Positions 16,121 through 16,684 of a stretch of 16,684 nucleotides of DNA are shown here, piece after piece. The stretch comes from Alkalibacterium indicireducens (GTDB lineage: Bacteria; Bacillota; Bacilli; Lactobacillales; Carnobacteriaceae_A): positions 1 to 16,684 of the forward strand of contig NZ_BAAADA010000100.1 of NCBI RefSeq assembly GCF_039522005.1. Direction: 5' to 3'. Both the position numbers and the translations under genes were made by a program. The notes under the pieces are model-generated. The model did no database searches and had not been told where the DNA came from. It worked only from the letters and a program-made list of their open reading frames with translations. Numbering within the stretch: the stretch's first letter is position 1; each line of letters starts with the position of its first letter.

Positions 16121-16582
16121 TTATGTTTTGCCTTTCATACGATAAGATTTACCGGTAATCTTGAAGACTTTTACATGATGAACGAGGCGATCAAGAATGG
16201 CAGCAGCTATTTCAGTGTTTTGAAATAGCTCGCACTACCGAGACAAGATGATATTCGTTGTAATTAATGTAGGTTTCTGTTCGTATCGCATCGTTAAGAG
16301 CTGAAAGAAGAGGTTGGCTTCAACCTTCTGAATCGGCAGATACCCTATTTCATCAATGATTAAAAGGTCATACCGAGCGTATCTTCTAAGGATACGATCG
16401 ACTGTCCCTTTCTCAAATGCAGAGCGTAGACGTAAAAGTAATTCATGACAACTAATAAAGAGCGTGCGGTATCCTTGATGACAAGCCTCAATACCTAAGG
16501 CGATAACGAGATGCGTTTTTCCTACACCAGGATTTCCTATGAAAACTAAGTTTTCTTTTTTCTCCATGAAGTGTAGAAAAGC
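16121..16582 (-). pseudogene. istB: istB (IS21 transposition ATPase), N-truncated and interrupted by one nonsense codon
   Basis: IstB is the AAA+ ATPase helper of IS21-family transposition. The surviving frame reads AFLHFMEKKENLVFIGNPGVGKTH from 16582, with Walker A GNPGVGKT, then Walker B DLLIIDEIGYL and the sensor-like ITTNIILSR. It stops at a TAG (16237-16235) exactly where relatives have a Trp codon (LSRW). Reading on in the same frame gives CELFQNTEIA ... HHVKVFKITG ... YRMKGKT and a TAA at 16123-16121, the complete normal C-terminus. So a single TGG-to-TAG change, without frameshift, breaks the 3' part. Upstream, an in-frame TAG at 16588-16586 and loss of similarity show that the first roughly 90 residues of a normal protein of about 250 are missing. 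An ATG at 16567 would give a 110-residue product, which is not expected to function. Confidence 0.85.
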
Positions 16583-16607
16583 ATTCTATACCGATAAAAA
16601 AGAGGCG

Positions 16608-16665
16608 AAAAAAGCAATGTGATCCAGCAGACGTGAATACACTGCTGGATCACATTGCTTTTTTT
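16608..16665. terminator. Strong bidirectional intrinsic terminator
   Basis: A perfect 23-bp inverted repeat (16608-16630 and 16642-16664) with an 11-nt loop. The arms carry the core GCAATGTGATCCAGCAG and its complement. The stem starts with six A and ends with seven T (16659-16665), so it can terminate transcription arriving from either side. It lies just outside the truncated end of istB and probably belongs to the chromosome or to the neighbouring gene on the right. Confidence 0.88.
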
Positions 16666-16684
16666 CTTGTCAAATGTCTCCAGC

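Larger units (their letters stand above)
16041..16582 (-). mobile_element. IS21-family element remnant (istB end), truncated
   Basis: The right terminal part of an IS21-family element, read on the - strand. It comprises the 3' part of istB and the terminal region with two tandem 21-bp repeats that this family uses as transposase-binding sites. The outer boundary is approximate: TGTCAA appears at both 16032 and 16043, and no target duplication can be checked because the other end is missing. The inner break is near 16582, where istB similarity stops. All of istA and the first part of istB are absent, so the element cannot move by itself. Confidence 0.75.
16011..16684. other. Right flank: IS21 debris and terminator, no intact gene
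   Basis: After the last polymerase gene this flank holds a 5-bp hairpin (16019-16032) with no T run, the IS21 terminal repeats, the istB pseudogene, a short stretch of unknown origin (about 16583-16607) and the bidirectional terminator. Nothing else is recognisable up to the window end. Confidence 0.7.

Noticed and set aside
16235..16567. A functional 110-residue ATP-binding protein
   Set aside because: The frame is the middle of istB: the start is internal, the expected first part is missing, and the rest of the C-terminus continues in frame beyond a nonsense codon.

Overview
The window is most of an exopolysaccharide/capsule biosynthesis locus from a low-GC Gram-positive bacterium. Lactobacillales, perhaps the Carnobacteriaceae side, is my guess; the class is inferred from codon and base composition, strong GGAGG-type ribosome binding sites, gene order and protein style, and no marker gene in the window fixes the genus. 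All thirteen intact genes are on the + strand. The locus is bracketed by mobile DNA: the 3' end of a group II intron at the left edge (1-76) and a decayed IS21-family remnant (about 16041-16582, istB on the - strand) at the right, followed by a very strong bidirectional terminator.

Layout. 1-76: group II intron domains V and VI. 77-340: gene-free leader with an inverted repeat and an extended -10 promoter. 341-3820: a first unit of GT2 glycosyltransferase, Wzx-type flippase and second GT2, closed by a hairpin terminator. 3941-16010: a second, AT-richer, tightly packed unit of ten genes: UDP-GlcNAc 2-epimerase (wecB/mnaA), a Wzy-type polymerase, a WbaP/CpsE-type initiating sugar transferase, a GT2, two GT4 enzymes, an asparagine-synthetase-like protein, a second flippase, a Wzz-like co-polymerase and a second (TuaE-like) polymerase. 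Gaps inside the second unit are 14-40 nt, with one 23-bp overlap.

How the genes fit together. The initiating transferase would load the first sugar phosphate on undecaprenyl phosphate. The GT2 and GT4 enzymes would extend it in the cytoplasm, and UDP-ManNAc from the epimerase is a possible donor. A flippase would move the unit outward, and a polymerase would join units under control of the Wzz-like protein. The second unit alone contains every step of a Wzx/Wzy pathway plus a spare polymerase. The first unit adds a spare flippase and two transferases. The phosphoregulatory genes normally found with such loci (BY-kinase, its phosphatase, LytR-type regulator) are not in the window.

The points most worth a second look are the asparagine-synthetase-like protein, which suggests amidation or amine coupling on the glycan; the Wzz-like protein, whose unusual cytoplasmic extension looks like a kinase fold without a P-loop; and the duplicated flippase/polymerase set across a GC step. 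I saw no CRISPR array, tRNA, rRNA or phage gene.
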